Positions 15,318 through 24,702 are shown, counted from the first letter of the stretch. The stretch is DNA of 64,000 bases from G963668345 sp965226215 (GCA_965226215.1 CBDDCH010000002.1:1674001-1738000); one strand, 5' to 3'. Numbers and translations are program-made. The notes: generated by a model from the sequence alone, not told the origin.

Positions 15318-15471
15318 ATGCTTGCCACTCACAAGGACCTGGCCCGCAAACTCCGGCGGATGGAAAGAAATACGACGCTCAGTTAAGGTGGTCTTCGACG
15401 CTATCCGCAAGCTGAGGGAACCGCTGGCTCAGCGCCGAAAGCCCATCGGGTTCCGGGCCAACTCTACTTGA
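15318..15471 (+). pseudogene. ORF6N-domain protein C-terminal remnant
   Basis: Two frames together encode a decayed C-terminus. MLATHKDLARKLRRMER is followed, after a frameshift near 15375-15390, by VVFDAIRKLREPLAQRRKPI, ending at 15471. This matches the usual tail of ORF6N/KilA-N-type proteins (LEKKYDxQFKVVFDAIRxLM...RRPIGF), which are phage-derived DNA-binding proteins. The N-terminal ORF6N domain is absent. The fragment lies beside the IS1380 element. Confidence 0.5.
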
Positions 15472-15822
15472 AACCCTCTTCCCGGTCCTGGAGACGACCG
15501 CCTACTTCGTCGTTACACTCTTGCTTCCCGGCCCGAGTCAAAGCGAATCGTCACTGCCCAACGGAGACGCTTTACACGCCCGCCGCCGGCTGACCCTAAC
15601 GCCATGACTGAGGTACGGCGTTTGTCATCCACCGGTCCGTGGGGACTACGTTTTCAAGCTACGATAATACTGATCGACGTTTCTTGACCGTGTCCTTCCT
15701 TGAGCGTTTCGTTGCCGGCATAGTCATTCCTTGCTGTTCGCCGCTCCGGGCCGGCGCATCAGCCTGAAACCGAGAGAAGCCAAACTTTCCCCCGGGCATG
15801 TAAACTGTTGGCAGTCAAAACG
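15472..15822. other. stretch without recognisable gene
   Basis: About 350 bases between the ORF6N remnant and the sulfatase gene. I see no gene, hairpin or repeat I can support here. Confidence 0.4.
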
Positions 15823-17574
15823 ATGAACTCGACTTCTTGGCAAACCGTCAACAACCGGGCTCGACCAGCAAAACAGTCCCTACGTGCTTGGCCGGCGGTT
15901 GCATTGCTGTTTGCGCTGTCGGCTTGCAGCGGGGATGACCCAGCATCTTCGAATGCAGCCCCGCCCAACATCGTGATTGTCATGACGGACGATCAGGGCT
16001 GGGCGCAACTAGGCGTGCATGGGAACGAGGTCCTGCGCACGCCGAATCTTGACCGGCTGGCCGGGGAAAGCGTCGAGTTCACCCGCTTCTACGTTTCACC
16101 CGTGTGTTCGCCGACGCGGGCCAGCTTGATGACGGGCCGCTACAACTACCGGACGGGGGTTGTGGACGTCTCCCTCGGGCGGGCCATGATGCACACCGAC
16201 GAAACCACGTTAGCGGAAATACTGCGCGACGCCGGATATCGCACGGGCATCTTCGGCAAATGGCACCTCGGCGACAGCTACCCCATGAGGCCGATGGATC
16301 AGGGCTTCGAGCAAGTGCTCGTGCACCGAGGTTGGGGCATCGGCTCGCCGGGGGACCCCGCGGGGACGGACTATTTCAACCCGATCCTGCAACACAACGG
16401 CGAAGAAAAGAAGTTCGAGGGATACTGCACCGATGTTTTCTTCGACGCCGCCCTGCGATTCATCGAACAACATCGCGATCAGCCGTTCTTCACCTACCTG
16501 GCCACCAACAGCCCGCACTCGCCCTACCTCGTACCCGAGTCCTACAGCAAGCCCTATCGCGCCCAGGGCCTCAGCGATGAGGACGCGCGCATCTACGGGA
16601 TGATTGCGAACATCGACGACAACGTCGGCAGGCTGCTGGCCAAACTCGAAGAGCTGGGGATCTCGGAAAACACCGCGCTCATCTTCCTGACCGACAATGG
16701 CCCCGCGACCCGGCACTTCACGGCGGGGCTGCGCGGCCAAAAGGGCGCGGTCTACGAAGGCGGAATCCGAGTTCCCTTCTTTGTGCGCTGGCCGGCGAAG
16801 TTGCGCCCCGCGAAGGTCGATCAAATTGCAGCCCATATCGATGTCCTGCCGACACTGCTCGAAGCAGCCGGAATCGATCGGCCCGCCGGCCTGAAGCTTG
16901 ACGGGGTGAGCCTGATGCCGCTGTTGGTTGGCGACAACGACGACTGGCCCGAGCGAACTCTCTACGTCCAGTGGCAGCGGGGGAACACGCCCCCGCTCTA
17001 CGGCAGCTTCGCCGCGATCTCGGAGCAGTTCAAACTCGTTCAGAACCGCACCCTCGGAAAGCAAATAGGGCGCGAGCCGCGCTTCGAACTCTACGACATC
17101 AAGGCCGACCCGGGAGAGCAGAACTCCATCGGAGAGCTGCGGAAAAAGACTCTCGCTCGGCTTAAGGCAGGCTACGAGCGTTGGTTCCACGACGTCTCCG
17201 CGACTCGAGGCTACGACCCGCCGAGAATCGTCGTGGGATCCGAGCACGAGAACCCCGTTATCCTCACCCGGCAGGATTGGAGGGCCCAGGGAACGGACGG
17301 TTGGAGCGATCGCCACCTCGGCTACTGGGAAGTTGAGGTGGCGACCGCCGGCAGCTACGATATACGCTTTCGGTTTTCGACACAGACGCGGGCAGGGCGC
17401 GCCGAATTCAGATTAGGCCAGGTCAAGCTGCGGAAGCCGTTCACCCGGTCAGCCGAATCCGTCACCTTTCGCGAAGTCGAGCTTGACGCCATCGGAGCAA
17501 GGCTCGAAGCCCGCCTCATCCGCGCCGGCAGGACCGTGGGTGTAAAGTACGTGGATGTGACCAGGTTGGAGTAG
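15823..17574 (+). CDS. arylsulfatase, lipoprotein, Cys-type
   Basis: A 583-residue sulfatase that would cleave sulfate esters outside the cytoplasm. The ATG at 15823 is followed by a lipoprotein signal ending LLFALSAC (Cys about 35). The catalytic core has MTDDQGW for metal binding, and CSPTRASLMTGR with C95 as the cysteine converted to formylglycine. It also has GKWHLGD and FLTDNGP. After residue 440 there is an extra C-terminal domain of about 100 residues (GSYDIRFRF..), perhaps carbohydrate-binding. An anaerobic or FGE-type maturase is not in the window. Sulfate released could feed the sat operon upstream, but no co-regulation is visible. Confidence 0.92.
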   Translation: MNSTSWQTVNNRARPAKQSLRAWPAVALLFALSACSGDDPASSNAAPPNIVIVMTDDQGWAQLGVHGNEVLRTPNLDRLAGESVEFTRFYVSPVCSPTRASLMTGRYNYRTGVVDVSLGRAMMHTDETTLAEILRDAGYRTGIFGKWHLGDSYPMRPMDQGFEQVLVHRGWGIGSPGDPAGTDYFNPILQHNGEEKKFEGYCTDVFFDAALRFIEQHRDQPFFTYLATNSPHSPYLVPESYSKPYRAQGLSDEDARIYGMIANIDDNVGRLLAKLEELGISENTALIFLTDNGPATRHFTAGLRGQKGAVYEGGIRVPFFVRWPAKLRPAKVDQIAAHIDVLPTLLEAAGIDRPAGLKLDGVSLMPLLVGDNDDWPERTLYVQWQRGNTPPLYGSFAAISEQFKLVQNRTLGKQIGREPRFELYDIKADPGEQNSIGELRKKTLARLKAGYERWFHDVSATRGYDPPRIVVGSEHENPVILTRQDWRAQGTDGWSDRHLGYWEVEVATAGSYDIRFRFSTQTRAGRAEFRLGQVKLRKPFTRSAESVTFREVELDAIGARLEARLIRAGRTVGVKYVDVTRLE

Positions 17575-18108
17575 GTTTCCAAGGGGACAGGGACCCCGCC
17601 TAACGCCTACGCGGCAGCAAACGTCCCCGTGGTGGGCAAAGCCAAAGGCCGCGGATCTGGAAACGGCTCAGATTCGCCCTACAAGGCTTTTGCCAGTCTC
17701 GCCGTCTTTTCGAAGGCTGACCGTTGGAGCCATGTTGAGCCTCCAACTTTCTCCGGTCCCAGCGTGCCCAACCCTACAAGAATCAACAACATGCACCGCC
17801 ACGCACCTCAAAACTCTGGATACCGTATGGTGTGCTCGAAATAGAAAAGGGGTTTCTCGGTCTACGGGCAGTATTTTTAGTGGAAATCCGCTCAAGACGG
17901 GCCAAAATAGGGACCGGTACGCGATGTCGTCACGACAGCTCGCGCTGAGGGAGACCGTATTTCCCCGGCGTGGCTCCCCTGTTGGTACGCTTCCCTGACC
18001 CTTGCCATGGGCTCCTCCCAGCTGGTGTCTTGAGGCGCGTGCTTGCGCAGAGACGAAGAGGACGCTCAAAAGAGAGCAGCAGCCACAGGCATTTGCGCAT
18101 TTCCTTGC
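17575..18108. repeat. intergenic stretch with degenerate dispersed repeat
   Basis: No gene was found. Bases about 17778-17900 share blocks with 44438-44570 in the same order: GAATCAAnAACAT, TAGAAAAGGGGT and GGAAATCCGCTCAA. This suggests an old dispersed element whose limits I cannot define. Confidence 0.35.
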
Positions 18109-19110
18109 TCAATACCACTTCGCCTTGTTGACCACGTTCTTGAGCTCTTCGCCCTGCGAGAATCGGCGAACGTTTTCGAGCAGAACCTCCAAGTGCCGTT
18201 GGGCGACACGGGGCGCCGCTCCGGCGACGTGCGGGGTGATGATGACGTTCTCCATCTTCCACAACGGGTTGCTCGAGGGCAGGGGTTCGGTTTCGAAGAC
18301 ATCGAGAGCGGCGCCCGCGATTTCACCGGCCTCGAGAGCGGCCGTGAGGTCAGCGAGATCGACCGTTACGCCTCGGCCGATGTTGATGAAATAGGCGGTC
18401 CGCTTCATTTGCTGAAACAGCGACCGGCGAAACATCTTCTCCGTCTCCGGAGTATGGGGAGCTGCAACCACAACGAAATCGCTTTCTGCGAGTAGCTCAG
18501 GCAGTCGTTCGAGGGGCCACAAGGCTTCGACGCCCTCGGGCGGCGGCTTTTGCACGGCATCGACCGCCAAGACGCGCATCCTGAAGGCCACGCCGTAGCG
18601 GGCAACCTCCAATCCGATCTCGCCCAGGCCGACGACGCCCAGGGTGGCGTCAGCGAGATGCATGTGGGCGCGATCGATAGCGGACTGGACGACAGGGCCG
18701 GTAGTGATTCCCGTCCGTGCCGCTTCGCCTCCGACGGCCTCCCAGCGGGCTTCACCCTGTCGGCGGATGTAGTGGTGAAGGTTTCGCGCAAAGCAAACCA
18801 TGTAGCCGAAGACCTGGCTCGCGATGACGTCCGAATAGAGGCCTCTCATGTTGGTGAGCCGGCAAGGATGCTCGACGAGCTCGGGGAACATGTAGTGTTC
18901 CAGGCTCGCCGTGAGCGACTGCACCCACTGAAGTCGCGTCGCGGCAGTCAATAGCTCGGGCGTGATCTTCCCATAGAACGCCTCAGCATCTGCGATTTCC
19001 CGCAATGCCCCGGCGTCGTCAGCGGCGTTGGCGACCGTCATGGGTCCGGCGGCCTCGACGATCTTGGCGAGTCTTTCTTCATCGATGGGGGGGTGAATGA
19101 CGAGTTTCAT
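18109..19110 (-). CDS. D-2-hydroxyacid dehydrogenase family protein
   Basis: A 333-residue NAD(P)-dependent dehydrogenase of the D-isomer 2-hydroxyacid family, cytosolic. The nucleotide-binding motif GLGEIG is at 161-166. The catalytic triad is R246 (NIGRGVTVD), E275 (FETEPLP) and H294 (ITPHVAG). It is shorter than SerA and has no ACT domain. The substrate is unknown; glyoxylate/hydroxypyruvate or phosphonate-type substrates are all possible. It is a single gene, convergent with the sulfatase. Confidence 0.88.
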   Translation of the reverse strand: MKLVIHPPIDEERLAKIVEAAGPMTVANAADDAGALREIADAEAFYGKITPELLTAATRLQWVQSLTASLEHYMFPELVEHPCRLTNMRGLYSDVIASQVFGYMVCFARNLHHYIRRQGEARWEAVGGEAARTGITTGPVVQSAIDRAHMHLADATLGVVGLGEIGLEVARYGVAFRMRVLAVDAVQKPPPEGVEALWPLERLPELLAESDFVVVAAPHTPETEKMFRRSLFQQMKRTAYFINIGRGVTVDLADLTAALEAGEIAGAALDVFETEPLPSSNPLWKMENVIITPHVAGAAPRVAQRHLEVLLENVRRFSQGEELKNVVNKAKWY

Positions 19111-19549
19111 GGCTAGCCTTTGGTCGGGTGGGAGTCGATCTCTCTAAGTAGTCTAGAGTAACCTTAGCGCGCATTTTTCACCAGCATCTCGGCTGCGATT
19201 GTTCGGTGACGGTTCCACGATGTCCGCCCTGTTCTGGAGTCCCTCGTGGCCGTTCGCTAGCTCATTTCCGGCGCAAAAAGGAGAAACTGCGTGGTGGCTG
19301 GGTGCAGTCAGCCAATGTCGCGTCCGAATGTGCCCGTAAGTTGTTGATTCTTTGAAGGCGCGAAATTGGAAACAGTCCCCGCCCCGAGCGCTACGCGTAT
19401 TTTGCGCCGGAAAGTATCTCGGGTCGGCCGTGCGGTCATTGGCGGGGGTAAGTTCCAGGCTCCCGACTCTGAAGCAAGCCTGCTCGGACTAAGGCTAAAC
19501 TAGCGGGCCGAAGCCGACTCTCGGGCGGTCGCCAGACAAGCGACCGTGG
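19111..19549. other. stretch without recognisable gene
   Basis: About 440 bases between the dehydrogenase start and the PIN-domain gene. No frame with motifs and no clear repeat is visible. Confidence 0.4.
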
Positions 19550-19981
19550 TCAAATTGATCTGCCCGAGAGACCGAAAAAGCGCGCCGCCGCCAGAAGATG
19601 GCGGTCGTTGCTCCAGATTTCTTCAAACCCCGATTCTCGGGCCGTCGCCAGATGGGCCGCGTCGCCCGCTCGAAGATAAAGATCGCTCGGCGCCGATCTG
19701 ATATAGGCCTCAACCTTGAACACGAGTCGATCGGACAACGGCAGAAGGTTCCACGCGCCATTGCGAACGTCTTCCAGAAACGCGTCGCGCACCTTCTCGG
19801 CCTGCTCGTCCGTCAACGATCGCTCACGAACGTGCCGCAGGAAAACGCATGCCAGCTCAGCAACGCACCAGTTCGACGAGTACAACCCGGTGGCGCGGCG
19901 GGCAAATTTTCGCACTTCCCTGCCGTCGAGTTCATTCAGATAACACTTCGCGATGTAAGCGGTATCGAAATACAACCTCAA
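19550..19981 (-). CDS. PIN-domain toxin (VapC-like)
   Basis: A 143-residue PIN nuclease. The acidic residues appear in LYFDTAYIAK (Asp 6), CVAELAC, LRAGDAAHLATA and WSNDRHL, the four-acid metal site of VapC ribonucleases. The start is the TTG at 19981, which overlaps the antitoxin stop (TTGA). It is coupled to the antitoxin gene upstream. Normal VapC size; intact. Confidence 0.88.
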   Translation of the reverse strand: MRLYFDTAYIAKCYLNELDGREVRKFARRATGLYSSNWCVAELACVFLRHVRERSLTDEQAEKVRDAFLEDVRNGAWNLLPLSDRLVFKVEAYIRSAPSDLYLRAGDAAHLATARESGFEEIWSNDRHLLAAARFFGLSGRSI

Positions 19982-20208
19982 GAGCGATCCTCTTCCAGCA
20001 CGCGGCCGCTATCCGTCTTCACACGGGGAAGCTTGGTCAGAAGTTTCTCGCGGTTCGGTAGACGCCGTGTCGGCGGGATAAGCTGAAAAGGACGCAACTC
20101 GGCGACGGGAGCTCCCCTTCTTTCAATGACGAAAACCTGACCGGCGGCGACCTCCTCGAGAATCGCTCGCGTTCTCAAATGTAGGTCTCGCGTGGTTGCT
20201 CTTTTCAT
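19978..20208 (-). CDS. Phd/YefM-type antitoxin
   Basis: A 76-residue antitoxin beginning MKRATTRDLHLRTRAILEEV, then FVIERRGAPVAELRPF, the standard Phd/YefM DNA-binding fold. A basic tail follows for toxin contact. It is the first gene of the toxin pair with the PIN protein and probably represses its own promoter. The ATG at 20208 is chosen because family homology starts there. It has almost no 5' leader (see the promoter entry). Confidence 0.85.
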   Translation of the reverse strand: MKRATTRDLHLRTRAILEEVAAGQVFVIERRGAPVAELRPFQLIPPTRRLPNREKLLTKLPRVKTDSGRVLEEDRS

Positions 20209-20244
20209 GTAACACATTGTGACACCTAACACACCGAGGGTCAA
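20209..20244 (-). promoter_or_regulatory. promoter of the toxin-antitoxin pair, probably leaderless
   Basis: On the minus strand TTGACC (20239-20244) is separated by 17 bases from CACAAT (20216-20221). The antitoxin ATG follows only 7 bases later, so transcription would start at or next to the start codon. TGTTAGGTGTCACAATGTGTTAC contains a near-repeat of GTGTTA around the -10 box, a plausible self-repression site. Confidence 0.45.
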
Positions 20245-20355
20245 CCTCGGCGCTGTTGATCCCGCTGATCGAGGTTTGTGCATCACCGCGGCACGCTCCG
20301 CAGCGATAGCTCAACAGCGGGACTGCCGGGTCGCTCTGATAAACTGGAATCTCGC

Positions 20356-21750
20356 ATGGTGTATGACGTTTGTGTGATCGGCAGCGGGCCTGGAGGCTAC
20401 GTGGCCGCCATCCGCGCGGCACAGTACGGTCTCAAGGTCGGGGTCGTCGAAAAGAGAGGCCATCTGGGCGGTACTTGCCTGCACGTCGGCTGCATTCCCA
20501 CCAAGGCCCTGCTTCATTTCGCTGAATTGTACGAGTACGCTCTGCACGGCGAGGAGTTCGGCATTACCCAGACGGGTGTAGAGCTGAATTTCCCCCGCAT
20601 GCTCGAGCGCAAGAACGAAATTGTGGCACGCCATGCCAAGGGCGTTGAATTCCTCTTCAAGAAACACAAGATCGACACCCTTCGCGGTTACGGCAAACTG
20701 CTGGGCGACCGGAGGATCGAGGTTTCGGACGGGAACGACACCAAACAGATCGTGGCAAAGAATACCATCCTGGCAACCGGATCGGAAGCGCAGACGCTGC
20801 CCGGCCTGGCAGTGGATCCGGCGCGCATTCTCACGAATGTCGAAATCCTCGACCTGGACGCCGTCCCGGCGTCGCTGGCCATTGTCGGCGGGGGCGCTGT
20901 TGGCGTGGAGTTCGCTTCCCTCTACCGCAGCTTCGGGGCCGAGGTGACGATCCTCGAGATGCTGCCCCGGCTGGTTCCCACCGAGGACGAGGACGTTTCC
21001 CGGGAGCTGGCGCGAGCTTTCCGGAAGAAGGGCATTCAGATTCACACGGCAGCGAAGGTCGAGCGAGTGACCAACAACAGCGCGGGTGTGAGCCTCGAGT
21101 TCACCGACTCGGACAAGCAAAGACAGCAGTTCTCATCTGAAAAACTGCTCCTAGCTGTGGGCCGCAAGCCGAACACGGAAAACGTCGGCCTCGAAAACAC
21201 GGCCATTGAGACTGATCGCGGTTTTATCGTCGTTGACGAATGGATGAAAACCGCGGAACCGGGAGTGTACGCGATCGGCGACATCGTGGCCGGCACGCCG
21301 CAACTGGCACATGTGGCCTCGATGGAAGGGTTAGTTGCCGTCGGGCACTTTGCCGGGAAAGATGTCGCACCGTTGAATTACTTGCAAAGTCCAGCGGCTA
21401 CGTATTGCGAGCCGCAGATCGGCAGTGTGGGGCTCAGCGAGGCCGCCGCCAAGGAGAAAGGCCACGCTGTGAAGGCCGGCAAGTTCAGCTTTGGCGGCAA
21501 CAGCAAAGCATCGATTCTGGGCCACCGCGGGGGCTTCGTTAAAGTCGTCGCCGACGAGAAGACGGACGAGATTCTGGGGGTTCACATCATAGGTCCCCTG
21601 GCCACCGAGCTGATTTCGGAGGCAGTCGTGGCCATGTCCGGGGAAGCGACCGTCGAGTCCATGATGTACACCATTCACTCCCATCCAACGCTGTCCGAGG
21701 CGGTCCAAGAAGCTTTTAACGGCGTCTACGGGATGACGATCAACGCCTGA
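20356..21750 (+). CDS. lpdA: dihydrolipoyl dehydrogenase (E3)
   Basis: A 464-residue flavoprotein that reoxidises dihydrolipoamide on 2-oxoacid dehydrogenase complexes. The FAD motif GSGPGGY is at 9-15, the redox disulfide C41/C46 lies in GGTCLHVGCIP, the NAD motif is GGGAVGVE, and the C-terminal catalytic HSHPTLSEA is complete. The ATG at 20356 begins MVYDVCVIG, where homology starts. It heads an operon with lipB and an E2 gene, so E3, the lipoyl attachment enzyme and the acyltransferase are made together. No E1 gene is present. Confidence 0.95.
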   Translation: MVYDVCVIGSGPGGYVAAIRAAQYGLKVGVVEKRGHLGGTCLHVGCIPTKALLHFAELYEYALHGEEFGITQTGVELNFPRMLERKNEIVARHAKGVEFLFKKHKIDTLRGYGKLLGDRRIEVSDGNDTKQIVAKNTILATGSEAQTLPGLAVDPARILTNVEILDLDAVPASLAIVGGGAVGVEFASLYRSFGAEVTILEMLPRLVPTEDEDVSRELARAFRKKGIQIHTAAKVERVTNNSAGVSLEFTDSDKQRQQFSSEKLLLAVGRKPNTENVGLENTAIETDRGFIVVDEWMKTAEPGVYAIGDIVAGTPQLAHVASMEGLVAVGHFAGKDVAPLNYLQSPAATYCEPQIGSVGLSEAAAKEKGHAVKAGKFSFGGNSKASILGHRGGFVKVVADEKTDEILGVHIIGPLATELISEAVVAMSGEATVESMMYTIHSHPTLSEAVQEAFNGVYGMTINA

Positions 21751-21755
21751 GGGTA

Positions 21756-22547
21756 ATGAGCGTAACCATTTCAACAGCGGGCTCAACAGCGGGCGCTGTG
21801 GATGCTGAGTTTTCCGCCGGGGTGGAGCCGGTTTCCGTGGAGCCCACCCAACCCTGCGGATACGAAGATCTCGGCAAGATAAGCTTCGGCCGTGCTTGGG
21901 ATATACAGAAGGATCTCGTCGCCCGGCGAAAGAGCGGAGAGATTGCCGATCACCTGCTTCTTGTTGAACATCCGCATGTCATTACGCTGGGCCGTAACGC
22001 GAAGGTCGAGAACATCCTTGCCGCGGAAGATCGGCTTGCAGAGCTGAAAGTGGACGTCTGCGAGACCGATCGCGGCGGCGACGTCACCTATCACGGACCG
22101 GGCCAGATCGTGGCTTACCCGATTGTCGATCTTGGCCAGTGGAAGCGTGATATCACGGCCTACGTCAGAGCGCTGGAGCTGGTGATGTTGAACACGGTGT
22201 CGGACTTCGGCATCGAGGCCGAGCGAGTAAAGGGGTGCACAGGGGTCTGGCATCGAGGCGCGAAGCTAGGGTCTATTGGAGTTCACATCAGCCGCTGGGT
22301 CACCTCGCACGGGCTTGCTCTCAACGTGTCGACGGATCTGGACTATTTCGATCTCATCGTGCCCTGTGGGATTTGTAAGCCGGTGACGTCCGTGGAACGG
22401 CTGCTGGGCCGGAGGCTTCCCCGAGAGGACCTGAAAGCGCGGCTGGTGTGGCACTTCGGACAAGTCTTCTCGCGTGACATGCAGCCGGGAGGCGCGCGGC
22501 TCAAGGCCCCTTCGCACCGGGGAATCGCCGAGAGGGGAATCGAATGA
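21756..22547 (+). CDS. lipB: octanoyl-[acyl carrier protein] transferase
   Basis: A 263-residue enzyme that moves octanoate from acyl carrier protein to apo-lipoyl domains. The signature RGGDVTYHGPGQ is at 107-118. The catalytic pair is K170 (GAKLGSIGVH) and C204 (IVPCGICKP). The first 40 residues are an extra, low-complexity leader, so a later start is possible, although no better ATG is obvious. It begins 5 bases after lpdA and overlaps the E2 start by four bases. No lipA is in the window. Confidence 0.93.
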   Translation: MSVTISTAGSTAGAVDAEFSAGVEPVSVEPTQPCGYEDLGKISFGRAWDIQKDLVARRKSGEIADHLLLVEHPHVITLGRNAKVENILAAEDRLAELKVDVCETDRGGDVTYHGPGQIVAYPIVDLGQWKRDITAYVRALELVMLNTVSDFGIEAERVKGCTGVWHRGAKLGSIGVHISRWVTSHGLALNVSTDLDYFDLIVPCGICKPVTSVERLLGRRLPREDLKARLVWHFGQVFSRDMQPGGARLKAPSHRGIAERGIE

Positions 22548-23845
22548 CGGACGTCTTGATGCCCCAGATGGGGGAGAGCATTGTCGAGGGAACGGTTACC
22601 AAGTGGCTCAAGAAGGTCGGCGACAAGGTAGAGCGTGACGAGCCGCTGCTTGAAATCTCCACCGACAAGGTGGATTCCGAGGTGCCGGCCCCGGTCGCCG
22701 GCACGTTGGAAGAGATGCTCGTACCCGAAGGCGAGACGGTCGAGATCAATACCGTCGTCGCGCGGATCGGCGACGGCTCCGGAGCCGGACAAGCGCAGCA
22801 GCAGGAGGCTGCGACGAATGGCGAGGAATCCCCCGCCTCAACGGCCTCGGCTTCCACCGCCGTCACTGCCGCCGAAACGGTCCCCGAGCCAAGCACGCCA
22901 CCCGCGACGCCCGAACCAACCCCGGCTCCAGCCGACGATGGGGATAGTGTACGCTCCTCGCCTTTGGTGCGCCGGCTCGCCAAAGAGCACGGCATCGACC
23001 TGCGGCAGGTCAAGGGCACGGGTCAAGGTGGGCGTATTTCGAAGAAAGACGTCGAAGCGTTTCTCGAAGTGCGCAGTCAGGCGGCTGCCGCTAGCGCCCC
23101 GTCACCGGCAGGGTTACCGGACACATTCCCCGCTGCGCCCCAGGCACGATTCGGAGACTATCGCGCCGAGCCGTTGAACATCATGCGCAAGAAGATCGCC
23201 GAGCACATGGTACTGACCAAGCGGGTGTCTCCCCACGTTTCGACCATCCATCAAGTGGATGTGACCCGGGTAGCACGTCTGCGGGAGACAAACAAGCAAA
23301 CATTCTTCGAGCAGACTGGTGTGAAGTTGACGTTCATGCCCTTTTTTCTGCGGGCGACAGCCTCCGCCCTCAAAAAGTTCCCGGTCGTCAATGCTTCACT
23401 TGACGGTGAGCAAATCATTTTTCACTCGGACGTCAACGTGGGCGTGGCGGTGGCGCTGGAGGACGGACTTCTTGTGCCGGTGATTCGAAATGTCGATCGG
23501 AAAAACGCCGCGGCGCTCCAGCAGGAGCTGGCTGATCTGGCCGAGCGAGCTCGCGGCAAGAAGCTCAAACCGGAAGAAGTCCATCAAGGGACGTTTTCCA
23601 TTTCAAACTACGGCAGCTTCGGCAGCTTGCTGGCGACTCCGGCCATCAACCAGCCCCAGGCGGCTATCCTCGGGTTGGGAGCGATTCATAAGGCGCCCGT
23701 GGTCATCGATGACGCGATTGCGATCCGCTCGATATGCTATGTCACGCTCAGCTTCGATCACCGTTTGCTTGACGGCGCCGTTGGGGATCAGTTTGTGAGC
23801 CACCTCAAGGGAATCATCGAGAATTGGAGCGAAGAGCTGCTCTAG
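22544..23845 (+). CDS. dihydrolipoamide acyltransferase (E2) of a 2-oxoacid dehydrogenase
   Basis: A 433-residue three-part E2. The lipoyl domain (1-78) has the modified K42 in ISTDKVDSE. An Ala/Pro-rich linker follows, then a peripheral-subunit-binding domain near 134-172 (LVRRLAKEHGIDLRQVKGTG). The catalytic CAT domain ends in SFDHRLLDGAVGD, with the active-site His and Asp. Whether the complex uses pyruvate, 2-oxoglutarate or branched-chain acids cannot be told. It is coupled to lipB upstream (ATGA). Confidence 0.92.
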   Translation: MTDVLMPQMGESIVEGTVTKWLKKVGDKVERDEPLLEISTDKVDSEVPAPVAGTLEEMLVPEGETVEINTVVARIGDGSGAGQAQQQEAATNGEESPASTASASTAVTAAETVPEPSTPPATPEPTPAPADDGDSVRSSPLVRRLAKEHGIDLRQVKGTGQGGRISKKDVEAFLEVRSQAAAASAPSPAGLPDTFPAAPQARFGDYRAEPLNIMRKKIAEHMVLTKRVSPHVSTIHQVDVTRVARLRETNKQTFFEQTGVKLTFMPFFLRATASALKKFPVVNASLDGEQIIFHSDVNVGVAVALEDGLLVPVIRNVDRKNAAALQQELADLAERARGKKLKPEEVHQGTFSISNYGSFGSLLATPAINQPQAAILGLGAIHKAPVVIDDAIAIRSICYVTLSFDHRLLDGAVGDQFVSHLKGIIENWSEELL

Positions 23846-23933
23846 CCCCACTACTGGATCACCATGCTTGACAAGCTCCGTTCCCCCATGCTGTTCCCGT
23901 CGATCGGCTCATCCTTACTAGTGAAATCGTCTG

Positions 23934-23939
23934 TATAAT
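23934..23939 (+). promoter_or_regulatory. possible -10 box of the following gene
   Basis: A perfect TATAAT stands 33 bases before the ATG at 23972. No convincing -35 hexamer is visible at 16-18 bases, so the call is tentative. Confidence 0.3.
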
Positions 23940-23971
23940 GGCTGTATCGTCCTCGAAACGCGACGGCTAAG

Positions 23972-24457
23972 ATGACTGCGATTCTCTGGGTGGTCCTTCC
24001 GATTCTTATTGCCCTGGGTTCGGCTTTGCTGGCCGTCTACATCATGCAGCAGCGGCTGGAGTTACAACTGGCGCGGGAACGTCAAACTCTGGGCGAAGCG
24101 CGTGCCTCGATCGAGGCTCAGAAGGCCACGCTGGAAGAGGTCAATAGCCTGCGCGAGGAAGTAGCCCGCCGCAAGTCGCTGGACGACTTCCTCAGCGAAC
24201 TCCGAACCGAGCAGCGGCGATTCATACGCGAGCAGAAGATGCTGTTCGCGACACGGAAATCTCTTGTGCTTCAGGAGAGGATTTACTTCCGGAATATTCC
24301 ACTGTGTAATTGGGTGGAAAACGAAGTGACCATCGAAGAGGGTGCCGACATCGAAAGCCTCGCCAAAACACTGTCCGTCTTCGCACCTGAGCTTCTGCCG
24401 CCGGTGGCGCCCAAGGGGAACGGCGGATCGGCGCCCAAACCTAAGCTTCTGCGGTGA
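23972..24457 (+). CDS. membrane-anchored coiled-coil hypothetical protein
   Basis: A 161-residue protein I do not recognise. Residues 4-27 form one membrane helix (ILWVVLPILIALGSALLAVY). Residues about 28-100 are strongly charged and heptad-like (coiled coil). A conserved-looking globular part follows (RIYFRNIPLCNWVENEVTIE), then a Pro/Gly-rich tail. The topology suggests a cytoplasmic coiled coil anchored to the inner membrane. It may be a single-gene unit with its own promoter. Confidence 0.7.
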   Translation: MTAILWVVLPILIALGSALLAVYIMQQRLELQLARERQTLGEARASIEAQKATLEEVNSLREEVARRKSLDDFLSELRTEQRRFIREQKMLFATRKSLVLQERIYFRNIPLCNWVENEVTIEEGADIESLAKTLSVFAPELLPPVAPKGNGGSAPKPKLLR

Positions 24458-24512
24458 CTAACGGCCCATACGCAGGAGTCGTGCCGGCAACTGCGCGGCG
24501 CCCCTACAGCTA

Positions 24513-24702
24513 GGCCACTTTTCTCACGAGGGGCGAGTAGGGGCGGGCCACTGTGCCCGCCCAGTAGTGTCGATGTACGAGCTTTTCCACAAATTCGCAC
24601 TGAACAATGTGTACTGATCGGTAGTGGGCCGACACGGTGGTCGGCCCCTACGAGAACAACGGGTTTTGTGGCGAACCGGCGAAGTTTGTGAGAAAAGCGG
24701 GC
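24513..24702. mobile_element. 190-bp TA-inserting MITE, copy A
   Basis: The element is flanked by TA on both sides (24511-24512, 24703-24704). Its inverted ends are GGCCACTTTTCTCAC and GCCCGCTTTTCTCAC. Inside are hairpins GGGCGGGCCACTGTGCCCGCCC and GGGCCGACACGGTGGTCGGCCC (each with a short loop). Copies of exactly the same length lie at 40246-40435 and 62750-62939. There are diverged partial copies near 42627 and 43053 and a half end at 38526-38540. It is non-coding. Confidence 0.75.

Noticed and set aside
17590..17640. Possible attC starting GCCTAACGCC
   Set aside because: Only the left core is present; no paired inner arms and no GTTRRRY at a suitable distance.
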